A stretch of DNA of 64,000 nucleotides from NCBI RefSeq assembly GCF_003226555.1, contig NZ_QKQS01000012.1, positions 20,519 to 84,518 on the forward strand, in the 5' to 3' direction. A program made the translations under genes and the position numbers. Positions 54,207 to 63,480 of this stretch are shown one piece after another; position 1 is the stretch's first letter, and every line of letters starts with the position of its first letter. This stretch comes from Rhodopseudomonas palustris. GTDB taxonomy: Bacteria > Pseudomonadota > Alphaproteobacteria > Rhizobiales > Xanthobacteraceae. Under the pieces are notes generated by a model that worked only from the letters and a program-made list of their open reading frames with translations, had not been told where the DNA came from and did no database searches.

Positions 54207-54515
54207 ATGAAACTGATTCCTGCCCTCTTTGCCGGCGCGGCGCTGGTTGCAGCGTCGGCAGCCTTTGCCGACAGCCGGATCTTCATCATCGCCAACCAGC
54301 CGGACGGCTACGGCATCGACCAGTGCCTCGCCCGCAGCGAGAAATGCGGGGCCCCGGCGGCCGCGGCCTATTGCCAGTCCCGCGAATTCGCCCAGGCCGT
54401 GGGCTTCCGGCGGGTGGATCCGGACGAAATCACCGGCGCGGTGCCCAAATCGAGCAATCCGGCCTGTGCCCAGGGCGGCTGCAGCGAATACGTCGCCATC
54501 ACCTGCCAGCGCTGA
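54207..54515 (+). CDS. Small secreted protein with six cysteines
   Basis: A 102-residue protein with a signal peptide (IPALFAGAALVAASAAFA, cleavage after residue 21). The mature chain of about 80 residues has six cysteines at 40, 47, 56, 87, 92 and 100, enough for three disulfides, so it is a stable periplasmic or extracellular protein. No family is recognised with certainty, though similar small proteins are conserved in Bradyrhizobium relatives as I recall. Function unknown. Confidence 0.72.
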   Translation: MKLIPALFAGAALVAASAAFADSRIFIIANQPDGYGIDQCLARSEKCGAPAAAAYCQSREFAQAVGFRRVDPDEITGAVPKSSNPACAQGGCSEYVAITCQR

Positions 54516-54711
54516 CCGCGTCCCGACCGGCCGGCCACCGGGTGGCGGTTCGCCACAGAGACGCCCCGGAAACGACGTGACCCTGCCGAAAGAAGCGGCT
54601 AAGAACCGGGCGTCGCCGCGGGCTCAACGGGAGCTTTCCGCGGCCCGATCGTGCGAATTTGTCGAGGTGATTCGGCGGATCGCCGACGTCATCCCCCGTT
54701 CGGATTGCTGA

Positions 54712-55893
54712 ATGCCCGACATGTTCGACTCCGCGACTCGTTTCCGCATGTTCGCCGGCGCTGTCGCACTCGCCGCATCGACGCTGTCTTCCGCCGCGCT
54801 CGCCCAGCAGGGCTATCCGCCGTCGCCGGGCTACAACTCCCCGGGCTATCAGCAGGCTCCGCCCGCGGGCGCGCCGGGCGGCCAGGTCAACCCGATCTGC
54901 CCGCGGCTGGAAGCGCAGCTCGCCACGATCGACCGCGGCGGCATGGACCCGGGCCGCGCCGACCAGATCCGCCGCTTCGAGGACGCCGCCAACCGCCAGC
55001 AGGCCGAGCTCGACCGCGTCAGCATGCAGGCCAAGCGGATGGGCTGCGAAAGCTCCGGCTTCTTCTCGCTGTTCAGCGGCCAGTCGGCGCAATGCGGCCC
55101 GATCAACAACCAGATCCAGCAGATGCGCGGCAATCTCGACCAGATGAATTCGTCGCTGGAGCGGCTGCGCAGCGGCGGCCCCGGCGGCAACGATCGCGAA
55201 AACCAGCGGCGCTCGGTGATCCAATCGCTGGCGCAGAACAATTGTGGCCCGCAATACGCTGCAGCTGCCCAGCAGCAGGGCGGCGGCCTGTTGAATAATC
55301 TGTTCAACGGCGGCAACAGCAGCCAGGCGCCGGGATTCGGCATGCCGGGCGGCGACTACGGCAACGCCGAAGGTGGCACCTTCCGCACTGTCTGCGTCCG
55401 CAGCTGCGACGGCTATTACTTCCCGATCTCGTTCGCCACCGTGCCGAGCCGGTTCGCCGACGACGAGCGCACCTGCAAGAGTCTGTGCCCGGCCTCGGAG
55501 GCGTCGCTGTACGCCTATCGCAATCCCGGACAGGACATGAACCAGGCGGTCTCGATCAACGGCCAGCCCTACACCTCGCTGCCGAACGCGTTCCGCTATC
55601 GCCAGTCGTTCAACCCGTCCTGCAGCTGCAAGCCGGCGAACCAGACCTGGGCCGACGCCATGAAGGGCGTCGACGATCGCTCCGCCGCCGAGCATGGCGA
55701 CATCATCGTCACCGAAGAGAGCGCCAAGAAGCTGTCGGCGCCGCCGACCCAGCGCACCTCCGCGAAGAACGGCGGCAAGGCCGCACCTGCCACCGCGTCC
55801 AATCAGCCGGACCCCGGCGCGCCCGCGACCGATCCGAGCAAGATCCGCACCGTCGGTCCGAAATTCTACCAGACCCCGCCGAGTGCGCAGTAG
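54712..55893 (+). CDS. DUF2865 domain secreted protein
   Basis: A 393-residue exported protein. Signal peptide (about 1-30, ending SSAALAQQ), then a proline/glycine-rich stretch, a helical coiled region (residues about 75-170, glutamine-rich) and the conserved DUF2865 core with VCVRSCDGYYFPISFATVPSRF and a set of cysteines (ERTCKSLCPASEASLYAYRNPG, and PSCSCK). The C terminus is lysine/proline-rich and probably disordered. The family is restricted to alphaproteobacteria and is of unknown role, probably envelope-associated. ATG 54712 or 54721 are both possible. Confidence 0.8.
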   Translation: MPDMFDSATRFRMFAGAVALAASTLSSAALAQQGYPPSPGYNSPGYQQAPPAGAPGGQVNPICPRLEAQLATIDRGGMDPGRADQIRRFEDAANRQQAELDRVSMQAKRMGCESSGFFSLFSGQSAQCGPINNQIQQMRGNLDQMNSSLERLRSGGPGGNDRENQRRSVIQSLAQNNCGPQYAAAAQQQGGGLLNNLFNGGNSSQAPGFGMPGGDYGNAEGGTFRTVCVRSCDGYYFPISFATVPSRFADDERTCKSLCPASEASLYAYRNPGQDMNQAVSINGQPYTSLPNAFRYRQSFNPSCSCKPANQTWADAMKGVDDRSAAEHGDIIVTEESAKKLSAPPTQRTSAKNGGKAAPATASNQPDPGAPATDPSKIRTVGPKFYQTPPSAQ

Positions 55894-55990
55894 GCCGCGA
55901 TCAGCGCCGCCTCATAGCCCATCGGAGCTATAGCCAGCTCCGACCGTCCTCCCCTAGCCTTTCGCATCGCGTTGCGGCTTCGGAGGACAG

Positions 55991-57325
55991 ATGCGGATCA
56001 TCGTGGTGGGCGGCGGCATCGCCGGCATGGGCGCGGCGGATCGGCTGCGCGAAGCCGGCCACGACATCATTCTCATCGAACAGGACGCCGAGGCCGGCGG
56101 ACGCTGCCGCTCGGTGCAATGGCACGGCGTCTGGGCGGTCACCGGGGCCTTCGCCTTCCTCGGCGCCGAGACCAATCTGATCGATCTTGCCCGCAAGCTC
56201 GGCATCGATCAGCCCGATGGCATGGTCGACCTCACCGCCGCTCATCAATGGAACGTGCTGGTCGAGCGCAAGCGAACCGTGGCGTTCGGCGCCTTCGACC
56301 TGATCAGCGCCGCGAAGCATCCGGCGATTCCACTGCTCGAAAAAGCCAAGCTGCTGGCGACGCTGCCGAAGCTGGCGCAGGTGGCGGTGGCCGGCGATCC
56401 ACGCGACATCACCACCGCGGTGGCGCTCGACGACGTCAACGCCTGCGAGTACTTCCGCAAGTTCTCGCCGACCTTCGTCGATTACTTCCTGGAGCCGTGC
56501 GTGGCGATGTTCTGCGGCTACGGCGCGGACGACTACTCGCTCGCCTGGACGGCGTGGAGCACCGCCGGACGGCTGTCCTGGTCTGGCGACCAGATCTGGA
56601 GCTTCAAGGAGCGCGGCGCCGGGCGGATCACGTTCGAGCTCGGCCGCAGCCTCGCCGCCGATCCCAGGGTCGAGGTCCGGCTCGGCTGCCGCGCCGCAGA
56701 GGTCCGGCATCACGCGAGCGGCGTCGAGGTCGACGTCGTCGCCCAAGGCCGCGCCGAAACGCTCCGCGGCGATGCGGTGGTGATGGCGGTGCCGGGCAAC
56801 AAGGTGGCGGCGCTGATGCCGGCGCTGGACGCCGAGCGGCGCGCATTCTTCGACGCGATCGACTATGCGGGCCATCACATCGTCTACTATCTACTCGACC
56901 GCCCGAAGGGCGATCTGCTCGACACCTACGTGCTGCCCGCCGCGGACGGCTTCCGCCGCACCGGCAATCTGCGCTTCACCGACATGGGCAACGGCACCAC
57001 GTTTGCGCATTCGCAGTGGAAGGATTGGGGCTGCCGCCAGCACGCCGGCGCCGGCACCGCCGAGCTGCTGACGATCGCCTGGGCCGACGTCGTCGACGCG
57101 CTGCCGCAGCTCGCCGACACGCGGGTGATCGACAGCTTCATCTCCCAGCAGCCCGACGCGATCTGCAAGCGCCCGAAGGGGTACATCGGCAAGCTGCGCC
57201 GCTTCCGCGATCTCGGCCCGCTGCCGCGAGTGGCGTTCTGCGGCGACTATCTCACCAACAGCACGGTCGGCCAGGCGCATTGGTCGGGATTGACGGCCGC
57301 CCAGGAGCTGATGGCGCGGATCTGA
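55991..57325 (+). CDS. FAD-dependent amine-oxidase-like protein
   Basis: Flavoprotein of 444 residues in the protoporphyrinogen oxidase/phytoene desaturase superfamily. The dinucleotide-binding motif VVGGGIAGMGAADRLREAGHDIILIEQD lies at residues 4-32 followed by GGRC, and the C-terminal FAD contact NSTVGQAHWSGLTAAQELM closes the domain. The middle region is not specific enough to assign protoporphyrinogen or carotenoid substrates. No tetrapyrrole gene is nearby. The end abuts a convergent LuxR-type gene by 24 bp. Confidence 0.8.
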   Translation: MRIIVVGGGIAGMGAADRLREAGHDIILIEQDAEAGGRCRSVQWHGVWAVTGAFAFLGAETNLIDLARKLGIDQPDGMVDLTAAHQWNVLVERKRTVAFGAFDLISAAKHPAIPLLEKAKLLATLPKLAQVAVAGDPRDITTAVALDDVNACEYFRKFSPTFVDYFLEPCVAMFCGYGADDYSLAWTAWSTAGRLSWSGDQIWSFKERGAGRITFELGRSLAADPRVEVRLGCRAAEVRHHASGVEVDVVAQGRAETLRGDAVVMAVPGNKVAALMPALDAERRAFFDAIDYAGHHIVYYLLDRPKGDLLDTYVLPAADGFRRTGNLRFTDMGNGTTFAHSQWKDWGCRQHAGAGTAELLTIAWADVVDALPQLADTRVIDSFISQQPDAICKRPKGYIGKLRRFRDLGPLPRVAFCGDYLTNSTVGQAHWSGLTAAQELMARI

Positions 57326-57349
57326 GCGAACCTGCGTAGCGTGCGTCGA

Positions 57350-58093
57350 TCAGCGCGGCTCACCGGACCGCGCGTTCCACAATGCGCTCAGCTCGGTGCG
57401 GTTTTGTACGCCGGCCTTGTGCAACACCGCGCGCATCTGGTTCTTGATCGTCCACGGGCTGGTGACGAGCAGCCGGGCGATCGATTTGTTGGAATGGCCG
57501 GCCGCCGCCAGCGCCGCGACCTCGCGCTCGCGCGGGGTGAGCGCATGCAGTGGATCGTTGCCGGAAAACAGCGGCACCGTCGCCGCGCCGCGCGCGATGA
57601 CGCCGTGATACGCCATCTCCAATAGCGGCAGCAGCGCCAGCGCCAGCCCGCGGTCGCGCTCGTCGAAATCGCCGCGCCCGGCCTCGCGCACCAGACTGAG
57701 CGCGCCGACGATGCGGTTCTGCGCGCGCAGCGCCAGGGTCAGCACGAAGCCTGCGCCGCTGTCCGCCAGCAACGGCTCGCCGGGGAGCGCCGCGCGGCGG
57801 GCCGCCGGCAGCAGTTCCGACAGCCGCGCGACACCCTTGTCCGCCGCCTCCCCGTCGAGCCAGCCCCGGATCGGATCGCGCGCCCGCACCTCCGCGCAAT
57901 AATGCGCCTGGCACCACGCCGGCCAGTTGACGAAGTGCATCTCGCCCGGCCGCCCACACCGCCGATCAGCCAGCACCGCCCGCGACGCCCCGAACACCGG
58001 CCGCAGCGACAGCATCGCGGCTTGCGCGAACCCCGCCGGGGTGGCTGGCCGCGACAGATCGGAGGCGACGGCGGCGGGATCGATGTTCGGCAT
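57350..58093 (-). CDS. LuxR family transcriptional regulator
   Basis: Regulator of 247 residues. The C-terminal helix-turn-helix, about residues 185-240, is LTPREREVAALAAAGHSNKSIARLL through MRAVLHKAGVQNRTEL, a good GerE/LuxR signature. The N-terminal part (about 20-170) is a GAF-like or unassigned sensor domain with several cysteines and a tryptophan pair; it does not show the six invariant acyl-homoserine-lactone residues I would expect, so a quorum-sensing role is not supported. Start ATG 58093 is likely; the frame extends to 58174. No cognate synthase gene nearby. Confidence 0.78.
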   Translation of the reverse strand: MPNIDPAAVASDLSRPATPAGFAQAAMLSLRPVFGASRAVLADRRCGRPGEMHFVNWPAWCQAHYCAEVRARDPIRGWLDGEAADKGVARLSELLPAARRAALPGEPLLADSGAGFVLTLALRAQNRIVGALSLVREAGRGDFDERDRGLALALLPLLEMAYHGVIARGAATVPLFSGNDPLHALTPREREVAALAAAGHSNKSIARLLVTSPWTIKNQMRAVLHKAGVQNRTELSALWNARSGEPR

Positions 58094-58281
58094 ATGTGGC
58101 TCGCTGGAATCGGACGGCGTGGCGATCGGGGCAACCACGCGGCATACGCGAAAGTTCATCAAACCGGGCCGCATCGGAATCTACAAGTGCAACTCTCAGT
58201 CGTCCGGATAGAGGTCGCGCTTTCGCCCGCTGTTTCGAACACCTTCGCGGTCGAACCTTTCAGAAACTCGAGAGACGGTAT

Positions 58282-58297
58282 ATATCATGGTAGATAT
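58282..58297. promoter_or_regulatory. VapB operator candidate
   Basis: ATATC, six bases, GATAT form a perfect inverted repeat 20 bp before the antitoxin ATG, inside an AT-rich patch that probably also holds the promoter. Confidence 0.6.
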
Positions 58298-58316
58298 CGC
58301 AGAATGGAGGTCACCC

Positions 58317-58580
58317 ATGACGTCTCGGACCGCCAAGATTTTCACGACCGGACGCAGTCAGGCCGTGCGGCTGCCAGCCGAGTTTCGCTTCGAGGGCAGC
58401 GAGGTGTTCGTGCGCCGCGATCCGAAGACCGGCGACGTCATTCTGTCGCGGAAACCGGACTCCTGGGACGGCTTGCTCGCGCTTCACCAGTCGGCGGATG
58501 TCCCTGACGACTTCATGGGACCATCCGACCGCAGCCAGCCGCCGCAGGATCGCGATCCGTTCGAAGGCTGGACCGAATGA
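58317..58580 (+). CDS. vapB: VapB-type antitoxin
   Basis: Antitoxin of 87 residues with an AbrB/SpoVT N-terminal DNA-binding domain ([21 protein letters not shown]) and an acidic C terminus ([10 protein letters not shown]) for toxin binding. GGAGG precedes ATG 58317 with good spacing; an upstream ATG at 58287 lies inside the operator. Its stop overlaps the toxin start by ATGA. Confidence 0.88.
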   Translation: MTSRTAKIFTTGRSQAVRLPAEFRFEGSEVFVRRDPKTGDVILSRKPDSWDGLLALHQSADVPDDFMGPSDRSQPPQDRDPFEGWTE

Positions 58581-58987
58581 GCGGCTGGATGCTCGATACC
58601 AACGTCGCCAGCCATATCATCAGAGGCGATAAGCGCGAGATCATGGAGCGACTGGTCGCGCTGCCCATCTCGGACGTCGTGATCTCGTCGATCACCGAAG
58701 CCGAACTCCTCTACGGCCTCGCCAAGCGCGGCTACCCCACCGCTCTCTCCGATCGGGTCCGGGAATTCCTGCTGCGCGTCGACGTCCTGCCGTGGGATCA
58801 CGATGTCACCAAGACCTACGCTGACCTACGCGCAACCTGCGAAGCCAACGGCGTCACCCTCGCCCCGCTCGACATGATGATCGCCGCACATGCGGTCGCG
58901 ACAGAAGCGACACTAGTGACGCGGGACAAGACGTTCGGCCGAGTGCCTCATCCGCTGAGGATCGAGGATTGGAGAGAAGTGACTTGA
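58577..58987 (+). CDS. vapC: VapC-type PIN-domain toxin ribonuclease
   Basis: PIN-domain endoribonuclease of 136 residues that probably cleaves tRNA or rRNA. Acidic active-site residues appear in [11 protein letters not shown] (Asp), [14 protein letters not shown] (Glu) and [11 protein letters not shown] with [10 protein letters not shown] (Asp). The module is complete. It overlaps vapB and lies next to an AT-richer unknown gene. Confidence 0.9.
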   Translation: MSGWMLDTNVASHIIRGDKREIMERLVALPISDVVISSITEAELLYGLAKRGYPTALSDRVREFLLRVDVLPWDHDVTKTYADLRATCEANGVTLAPLDMMIAAHAVATEATLVTRDKTFGRVPHPLRIEDWREVT

Positions 58988-59115
58988 CGACTTGAGGCCC
59001 GGATGGAGCGAAGCGAATCTCCGGATTAGAATAATGAGCCGATATTTTCGGATTACCCTTCGCCCCAACGGGCTGGTCGCTAATTGAACTTCGCTACATC
59101 CGGGCCAGTTTTGTC

Positions 59116-59610
59116 ATGATCAAGACCGGCACAGAAACCGAGTTGTCAGAGCTAAATCACGTTGTTTTTCCTGTCGCTCCGTTCCCGCAAGAGTATTGCC
59201 GCGATGGCATCGCTCTGCAAGGTGATATTCCGCAAGAACTCGCCAGCCGAATCTTGGACCGGCCTTGGACCAAGGTGAAAATGCTTGACTGGAGAATGAC
59301 CGGCGCTCAAGCTTCTATCACGAGAAATTACCTTACTGTTGATGCATTCCGGCACTACTTGCCGTCTCTGCTAATCGGAGGATTGGAGGATCTCGATTTT
59401 ATCGATTGGCCACTGGAGTGCTTGTTACCGATAGGCATGAAGCGCAAGACCACTGGTGCTTGGTGGACAGCGTTCGAAGGCGGCTTCACAATTGAGCAAA
59501 AGGATGCAATCAGGACTTACCTGACCGTTACTCGTGAGGTCCTCAGCAGAACAAGCCCGCTCGCCGAACTGCATCTGATCGATGAGGCGCGTTTGATCTG
59601 GTTAGCGTGA
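59116..59610 (+). CDS. Hypothetical protein, AT-richer, DUF6714-like
   Basis: A 164-residue soluble protein without signal or membrane helix. The region WRMTGAQASITRNYLTVDAFRHYLPSLLIGGLEDLDF resembles the DUF6714 family, small proteins of unknown role often found in accessory DNA. Base composition is more AT-rich than nearby core genes, and it sits between VapBC and nadE, a small accessory patch. Start ATG 59116. Family assignment is tentative. Confidence 0.6.
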   Translation: MIKTGTETELSELNHVVFPVAPFPQEYCRDGIALQGDIPQELASRILDRPWTKVKMLDWRMTGAQASITRNYLTVDAFRHYLPSLLIGGLEDLDFIDWPLECLLPIGMKRKTTGAWWTAFEGGFTIEQKDAIRTYLTVTREVLSRTSPLAELHLIDEARLIWLA

Positions 59611-59645
59611 ATGCCGTTGCAATTGGACGCAACAACGACGAGCCG

Positions 59646-61403
59646 CTACCCCTCGAACGCCTCGCTCGACGCCTGCCCTGCCTTCGTCACCAATGACTCG
59701 TCGGGCGCGGGCAGCGCTTCGGCTTTGTCGCGGAAGCGGTTGGTGATCGGGTAGCGGCGGTCTCGGCCGAAGTTTTTGCGGGTGACCTTGACGCCGGGAG
59801 CGGCCTGGCGGCGCTTGTATTCGGCGATGTTCAGGAGGCGGTCAATGCGGACGACGGTGTTCTTGTCGAAGCCTTCGGCGACGATGCTGGCCAGCGGCTC
59901 CTCGCGTTCGACCAGACGCTGCAGGATGCCGTCGAGCACGTCGTAAGGCGGCAGCGAATCCTGGTCGGTCTGGTTTTCGCGCAGCTCCGCGGTCGGCGGG
60001 CGGACGATGATGCTTTCGGGGATCACCTCGCCGTCCGGGCCGAGCGCGTCGTCCGGCTTCCAGCGATTGCGCAAGGACGACAGCCGGAATACCTGGGTCT
60101 TGTAGATGTCCTTGATCGGGTTGAAGCCGCCGTTCATGTCGCCATACAGCGTGGCGTAGCCGACGCTCATTTCCGACTTGTTGCCGGTGGTCACCACCAT
60201 CGCGCCGGTCTTGTTGGAGATCGCCATCAAGAGCGTGCCGCGGGTGCGCGCCTGCAGGTTCTCCTCGGTGATGTCGCGCGCGAGGCCGGCGAACGGCTTC
60301 GCCAGGATCGCCTCGAAGCCTTCGACGGCTTGCGCGATCGGCAGCACCTCGTAACCGAAGCCGAGCGCGCTCGCGAGACGGCCGGCGTCGTCGAGCGAGA
60401 CTTGCGCGGTGTAGCGGAACGGCAGCATCACGCCGCGGACCTTGTCGGCGCCAAGCGCATCGACCGCAATCGCCGCGCACAGCGCCGAGTCGATGCCGCC
60501 GGAAATGCCGAGCAGCACGCCGGGAAAGCCGTTCTTGCGGACATAGTCGCGCAAGCCCAGCACACAGGCGGCGTAGTCGGCCTCGTCGCCTTCGAGCACC
60601 GGTGCCACCGGTCCGTCGCAGCGCCAACCCGCCGCGCCTTTGACGAAGCTCAGCGTGGTGATGCTCTCGACGAAACCGGGCAACTGCGCCGCCAGGGTGC
60701 GGTCGGCGTTGAGGACGAATGACGCGCCATCGAACACCAATTCGTCCTGGCCGCCGACCTGATTGACATAGACCAGCGGCAGATCGCTCTCGGTGACGCG
60801 CGCTACCGACACCGACATCCGCAGGTCGGTCTTGCCGCCTGCGTAAGGCGAGCCGTTCGGCACGATCAGGATTTCGGCGCCGGTCTCGGCCAGACACTCG
60901 ACGACGTTCTCGTACTCGTCGGATTCTTCCAGCCAGGTGTCCTCGCAGATCGGCACGCCGACCCGAATGCCGCGGATCGTGACAGGTCCAGCGACAGGGC
61001 CGCGGGAAAACACCCGCTTCTCGTCGAACACGCCGTAATTCGGCAGATTGACCTTGTAGCGGAGCGCGGCGATGCGGCCGCCGTCGAGCAGCGCGCAGGC
61101 ATTGTACAGCTTGCCGCCATCGACCCAGGGCGAGCCGATCAGCATCGCCGGGCCGCCGTCGGCGGTTTCGCGCGCCAGCTCCTCGATCGCCGCCCGGCAG
61201 GCCGACTGGAACGCCGGCTTCAGCACCAGATCTTCCGGCGGATAGCCGGCGATGAACAATTCCGGATAGACGACCAGATCGGCGCCGTCGGCGGCGGCCT
61301 GCCGGCGGGCGGCGCGGGCCTTGTCGGCATTGCCGGCAATGTCGCCGACCGTCGGGTTGAGCTGGGCGAGCGAGATCGTCAGGCGGGCGGGATTTTCGGT
61401 CAT
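59646..61403 (-). CDS. nadE: Glutamine-dependent NAD+ synthetase
   Basis: Last step of NAD synthesis, 585 residues. The N-terminal nitrilase-fold glutaminase (about 5-260) has the catalytic Glu (VYPELFIAGYPPEDL), Lys (RYKVNLPNYGVF) and Cys (GVPICEDTWLEE). The C-terminal synthetase domain has the PP-loop LLGISGGIDSALCAAIAVDALG and a distal KSEMSVGYATLYGDMNGGF ATP site. Both halves are complete, so it can use glutamine directly. It is a stand-alone gene. Confidence 0.96.
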   Translation of the reverse strand: MTENPARLTISLAQLNPTVGDIAGNADKARAARRQAAADGADLVVYPELFIAGYPPEDLVLKPAFQSACRAAIEELARETADGGPAMLIGSPWVDGGKLYNACALLDGGRIAALRYKVNLPNYGVFDEKRVFSRGPVAGPVTIRGIRVGVPICEDTWLEESDEYENVVECLAETGAEILIVPNGSPYAGGKTDLRMSVSVARVTESDLPLVYVNQVGGQDELVFDGASFVLNADRTLAAQLPGFVESITTLSFVKGAAGWRCDGPVAPVLEGDEADYAACVLGLRDYVRKNGFPGVLLGISGGIDSALCAAIAVDALGADKVRGVMLPFRYTAQVSLDDAGRLASALGFGYEVLPIAQAVEGFEAILAKPFAGLARDITEENLQARTRGTLLMAISNKTGAMVVTTGNKSEMSVGYATLYGDMNGGFNPIKDIYKTQVFRLSSLRNRWKPDDALGPDGEVIPESIIVRPPTAELRENQTDQDSLPPYDVLDGILQRLVEREEPLASIVAEGFDKNTVVRIDRLLNIAEYKRRQAAPGVKVTRKNFGRDRRYPITNRFRDKAEALPAPDESLVTKAGQASSEAFEG

Positions 61404-61449
61404 AGCCGAGATGTAACCGCAGCCCGCGGCCTCCGCAATCGGGGCCGCG

Positions 61450-61803
61450 TCAGATCAGCCCGAGCCGCTCGGCCAGCGCGAACAGCCAGAACAGACCGGC
61501 GATTCCCAGCGCGACGCCGACCGCAGCCGAGCCCATGTCCTTGACCCGGCCGATCTGCGGATCGTGGTCCGTGGTGAGCCGGTCACTGAGCTTTTCGATC
61601 GCGGTATTGAGCAGTTCGACCACGATCACCAGCGCGACCACCGCGATCAGTTCGACGCGCCGCGCCGCCGTGGTTCCGATCAGCCAGGCAGCCGGGACGG
61701 CGAGCACCAGCGCAACCAGTTCCTCGCGGATCGCCTGCTCGGAGCGGATCGCGAATTTCAGCCCGCGCCAGGAATTGATCGTCGCCCGCCAGAACCTCAG
61801 CAC
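61450..61803 (-). CDS. dgkA: Diacylglycerol kinase
   Basis: Small integral-membrane diacylglycerol kinase, 117 residues with three helices, recycling diacylglycerol to phosphatidic acid. The motif NSWRGLKFAIRSEQAIREEL is the amphipathic start and VVELLNTAIEKLSDRLT holds the family signature ELLNTAIE. I choose a GTG start at 61803 (VLRFWRATINSWRG), giving the normal family length. The longer frame that begins MAGLVPAIHV is an artefact of a dispersed repeat at 61877-61899. Confidence 0.85.
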   Translation of the reverse strand: MLRFWRATINSWRGLKFAIRSEQAIREELVALVLAVPAAWLIGTTAARRVELIAVVALVIVVELLNTAIEKLSDRLTTDHDPQIGRVKDMGSAAVGVALGIAGLFWLFALAERLGLI

Positions 61804-61876
61804 CTGATCCGCAGCCCCGGTTTGCTCGTGCCAGCGCTTGTCGCGGGCATCACAGTTTAGATGCTCAGAAACGTGG

Positions 61877-61899
61877 ATGGCCGGGACGAGCCCGGCCAT
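61877..61899. repeat. Perfect 9-bp hairpin, dispersed repeat remnant
   Basis: ATGGCCGGG and CCCGGCCAT flank a five-base loop. It lies between aroG-type DAHP synthase and dgkA, on the minus strand just downstream of the former; no T run follows, so termination is not implied. Confidence 0.7.
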
Positions 61900-61925
61900 G
61901 ACGAAGTGGGAACGATATGCCGCCC

Positions 61926-63314
61926 TTAAAGCCCGGCCGCCGCCTGCAGCGGGCTGGCCTTGCCGGCGCGTCCCTGCTTGAGCAGATCCGCGATCAGGAA
62001 CGCCATGTCGATCGACTGTTCGGCATTGAGCCGCGGGTCGCAGGCGGTGTGATAGCGGTTGTTGAGGTCTTCGTCGGTGATGGCGCGGGCGCCGCCGAGG
62101 CACTCGGTGACGTTCTGGCCGGTCATCTCCAGATGCACGCCGCCGGCATGCGTCCCCTCCGCAGCATGCACCGCAAAGAACGAACGGACTTCCGACAGGA
62201 TGCGGTCGAACGGCCGGGTCTTGTAGCCGGAGTTCGACGTGATGGTGTTGCCGTGCATCGGATCGCACGACCACACCACGGTGCGGCCCTCGCGCTTCAC
62301 CGCGCGGACCATCGCTGGCAGGTGCTCGCCGATCTTCTCATGGCCGAACCGGCCGATCAGCGTCAGCCGCCCCGGCTCGTTGTCGGGATTGAGGATGTCG
62401 ATCAGCTTCAAGAGTTCGTCGGTCTTCAGCGACGGACCGCACTTCAAGCCGATCGGATTCTTGATGCCGCGGAAGTACTCGACATGAGCGTGATCGAGCT
62501 GACGGGTGCGGTCGCCGATCCACAGCATGTGGCCGCTGGTCGCGTACCAGTCGCCGGTGGTGGAGTCGACGCGGGTCATCGCCTGCTCGTAACCAAGCAG
62601 CAGCGCCTCGTGGCTGGTGTAGAAATCGGTGGTGCCGAGCGAAGAATCGACCGCGAAGGTCAGACCGCAGGCGCGCATGAAATCGAGCGCGCCGGAGACG
62701 CGGTCGGCGAGATCCGCATAGGCCTTCGACTGCGGACTATCGCTGACCGACTGCAGCATCCAGCTGTGCACGTTCTCGACGCTGGCGTAGCCGCCCTTGG
62801 CGAAGGCGCGCAGCAGGTTCAGCGTCGCCGCCGACTGCCGATACGCCTCGATCTGCCGGCGCGGATCGGGCACGCGGGCTTCTTCGGTGAACGCCACGTC
62901 GTTGATGATGTCGCCGCGATAGCTCGGCAGCTCGACGCCATCGCGCTTCTCGACCGGAGCGGAGCGCGGCTTGGCGAACTGGCCGGCGATGCGGCCGACC
63001 TTCACCACCGGCGACGCGCCGGCGTAAGTCAGCACGATCGCCATCTGCAGGAAGACGCGGAACAGGTCGCGGATGTTGTTGGCGCCGTGCTCGGCGAAGC
63101 TCTCGGCGCAGTCGCCGCCCTGGAGCAGGAAAGCATCGCCGGCCGCGACGGTCGCCAGCGCCTTCTTCAGGTTGCGTGCCTCGCCCGCAAACACCAGCGG
63201 CGGAAAGCTCGTGAGCTGCGCCTCGACATCCGCGAGCGCTTTCGCGTCGGGATATTGCGGCATCTGCTGCACCGGCTTGGCGCGCCAGCTATCGGGTGTC
63301 CAGCGTTCGGACAT
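61926..63314 (-). CDS. aroG: Class II (plant-type) DAHP synthase
   Basis: First enzyme of the shikimate pathway: condenses phosphoenolpyruvate and erythrose 4-phosphate. The 462-residue protein belongs to the class II, plant/Mycobacterium-type family with [24 protein letters not shown], the WSCDPMHGN metal site and [18 protein letters not shown] 63314 follows AGGAG at seven bases; a further ATG at 63335 would need a worse site. Class II enzymes in bacteria are feedback-regulated by different aromatic amino acids; that is not shown here. It stands between glutathione reductase and dgkA. Confidence 0.95.
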   Translation of the reverse strand: MSERWTPDSWRAKPVQQMPQYPDAKALADVEAQLTSFPPLVFAGEARNLKKALATVAAGDAFLLQGGDCAESFAEHGANNIRDLFRVFLQMAIVLTYAGASPVVKVGRIAGQFAKPRSAPVEKRDGVELPSYRGDIINDVAFTEEARVPDPRRQIEAYRQSAATLNLLRAFAKGGYASVENVHSWMLQSVSDSPQSKAYADLADRVSGALDFMRACGLTFAVDSSLGTTDFYTSHEALLLGYEQAMTRVDSTTGDWYATSGHMLWIGDRTRQLDHAHVEYFRGIKNPIGLKCGPSLKTDELLKLIDILNPDNEPGRLTLIGRFGHEKIGEHLPAMVRAVKREGRTVVWSCDPMHGNTITSNSGYKTRPFDRILSEVRSFFAVHAAEGTHAGGVHLEMTGQNVTECLGGARAITDEDLNNRYHTACDPRLNAEQSIDMAFLIADLLKQGRAGKASPLQAAAGL

Positions 63315-63480
63315 AGGCCACTCCTGAAGAAACAAGCCGCCAGTTAAAAATGGGTCGCGGCGGCCGGGTTATACACAGCCGGCCTGCCAACCGCTAGTTG
63401 GAAATCCGCCCAAGACTACAACCCCTTGCGGGAGAAGTCGATTTCGGTGGTGGACGGCGCCGCCGGGACGCCGCTGCCGG

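Noticed and set aside
54056-54295. A 79-codon frame on the minus strand near the secreted protein gene
   Set aside because: It overlaps the signal-peptide region of the better supported plus-strand gene and has no start site.
57350-58093. LuxR-type gene as a quorum-sensing receptor
   Set aside because: The N-terminal domain lacks the conserved acyl-homoserine-lactone pocket residues by eye and no synthase gene is nearby.
61804-62274. A longer start for diacylglycerol kinase beginning MAGLVPAIHV
   Set aside because: That segment is a translated dispersed hairpin and then runs antisense to the DAHP synthase gene; the GTG at 61803 gives the normal family length.
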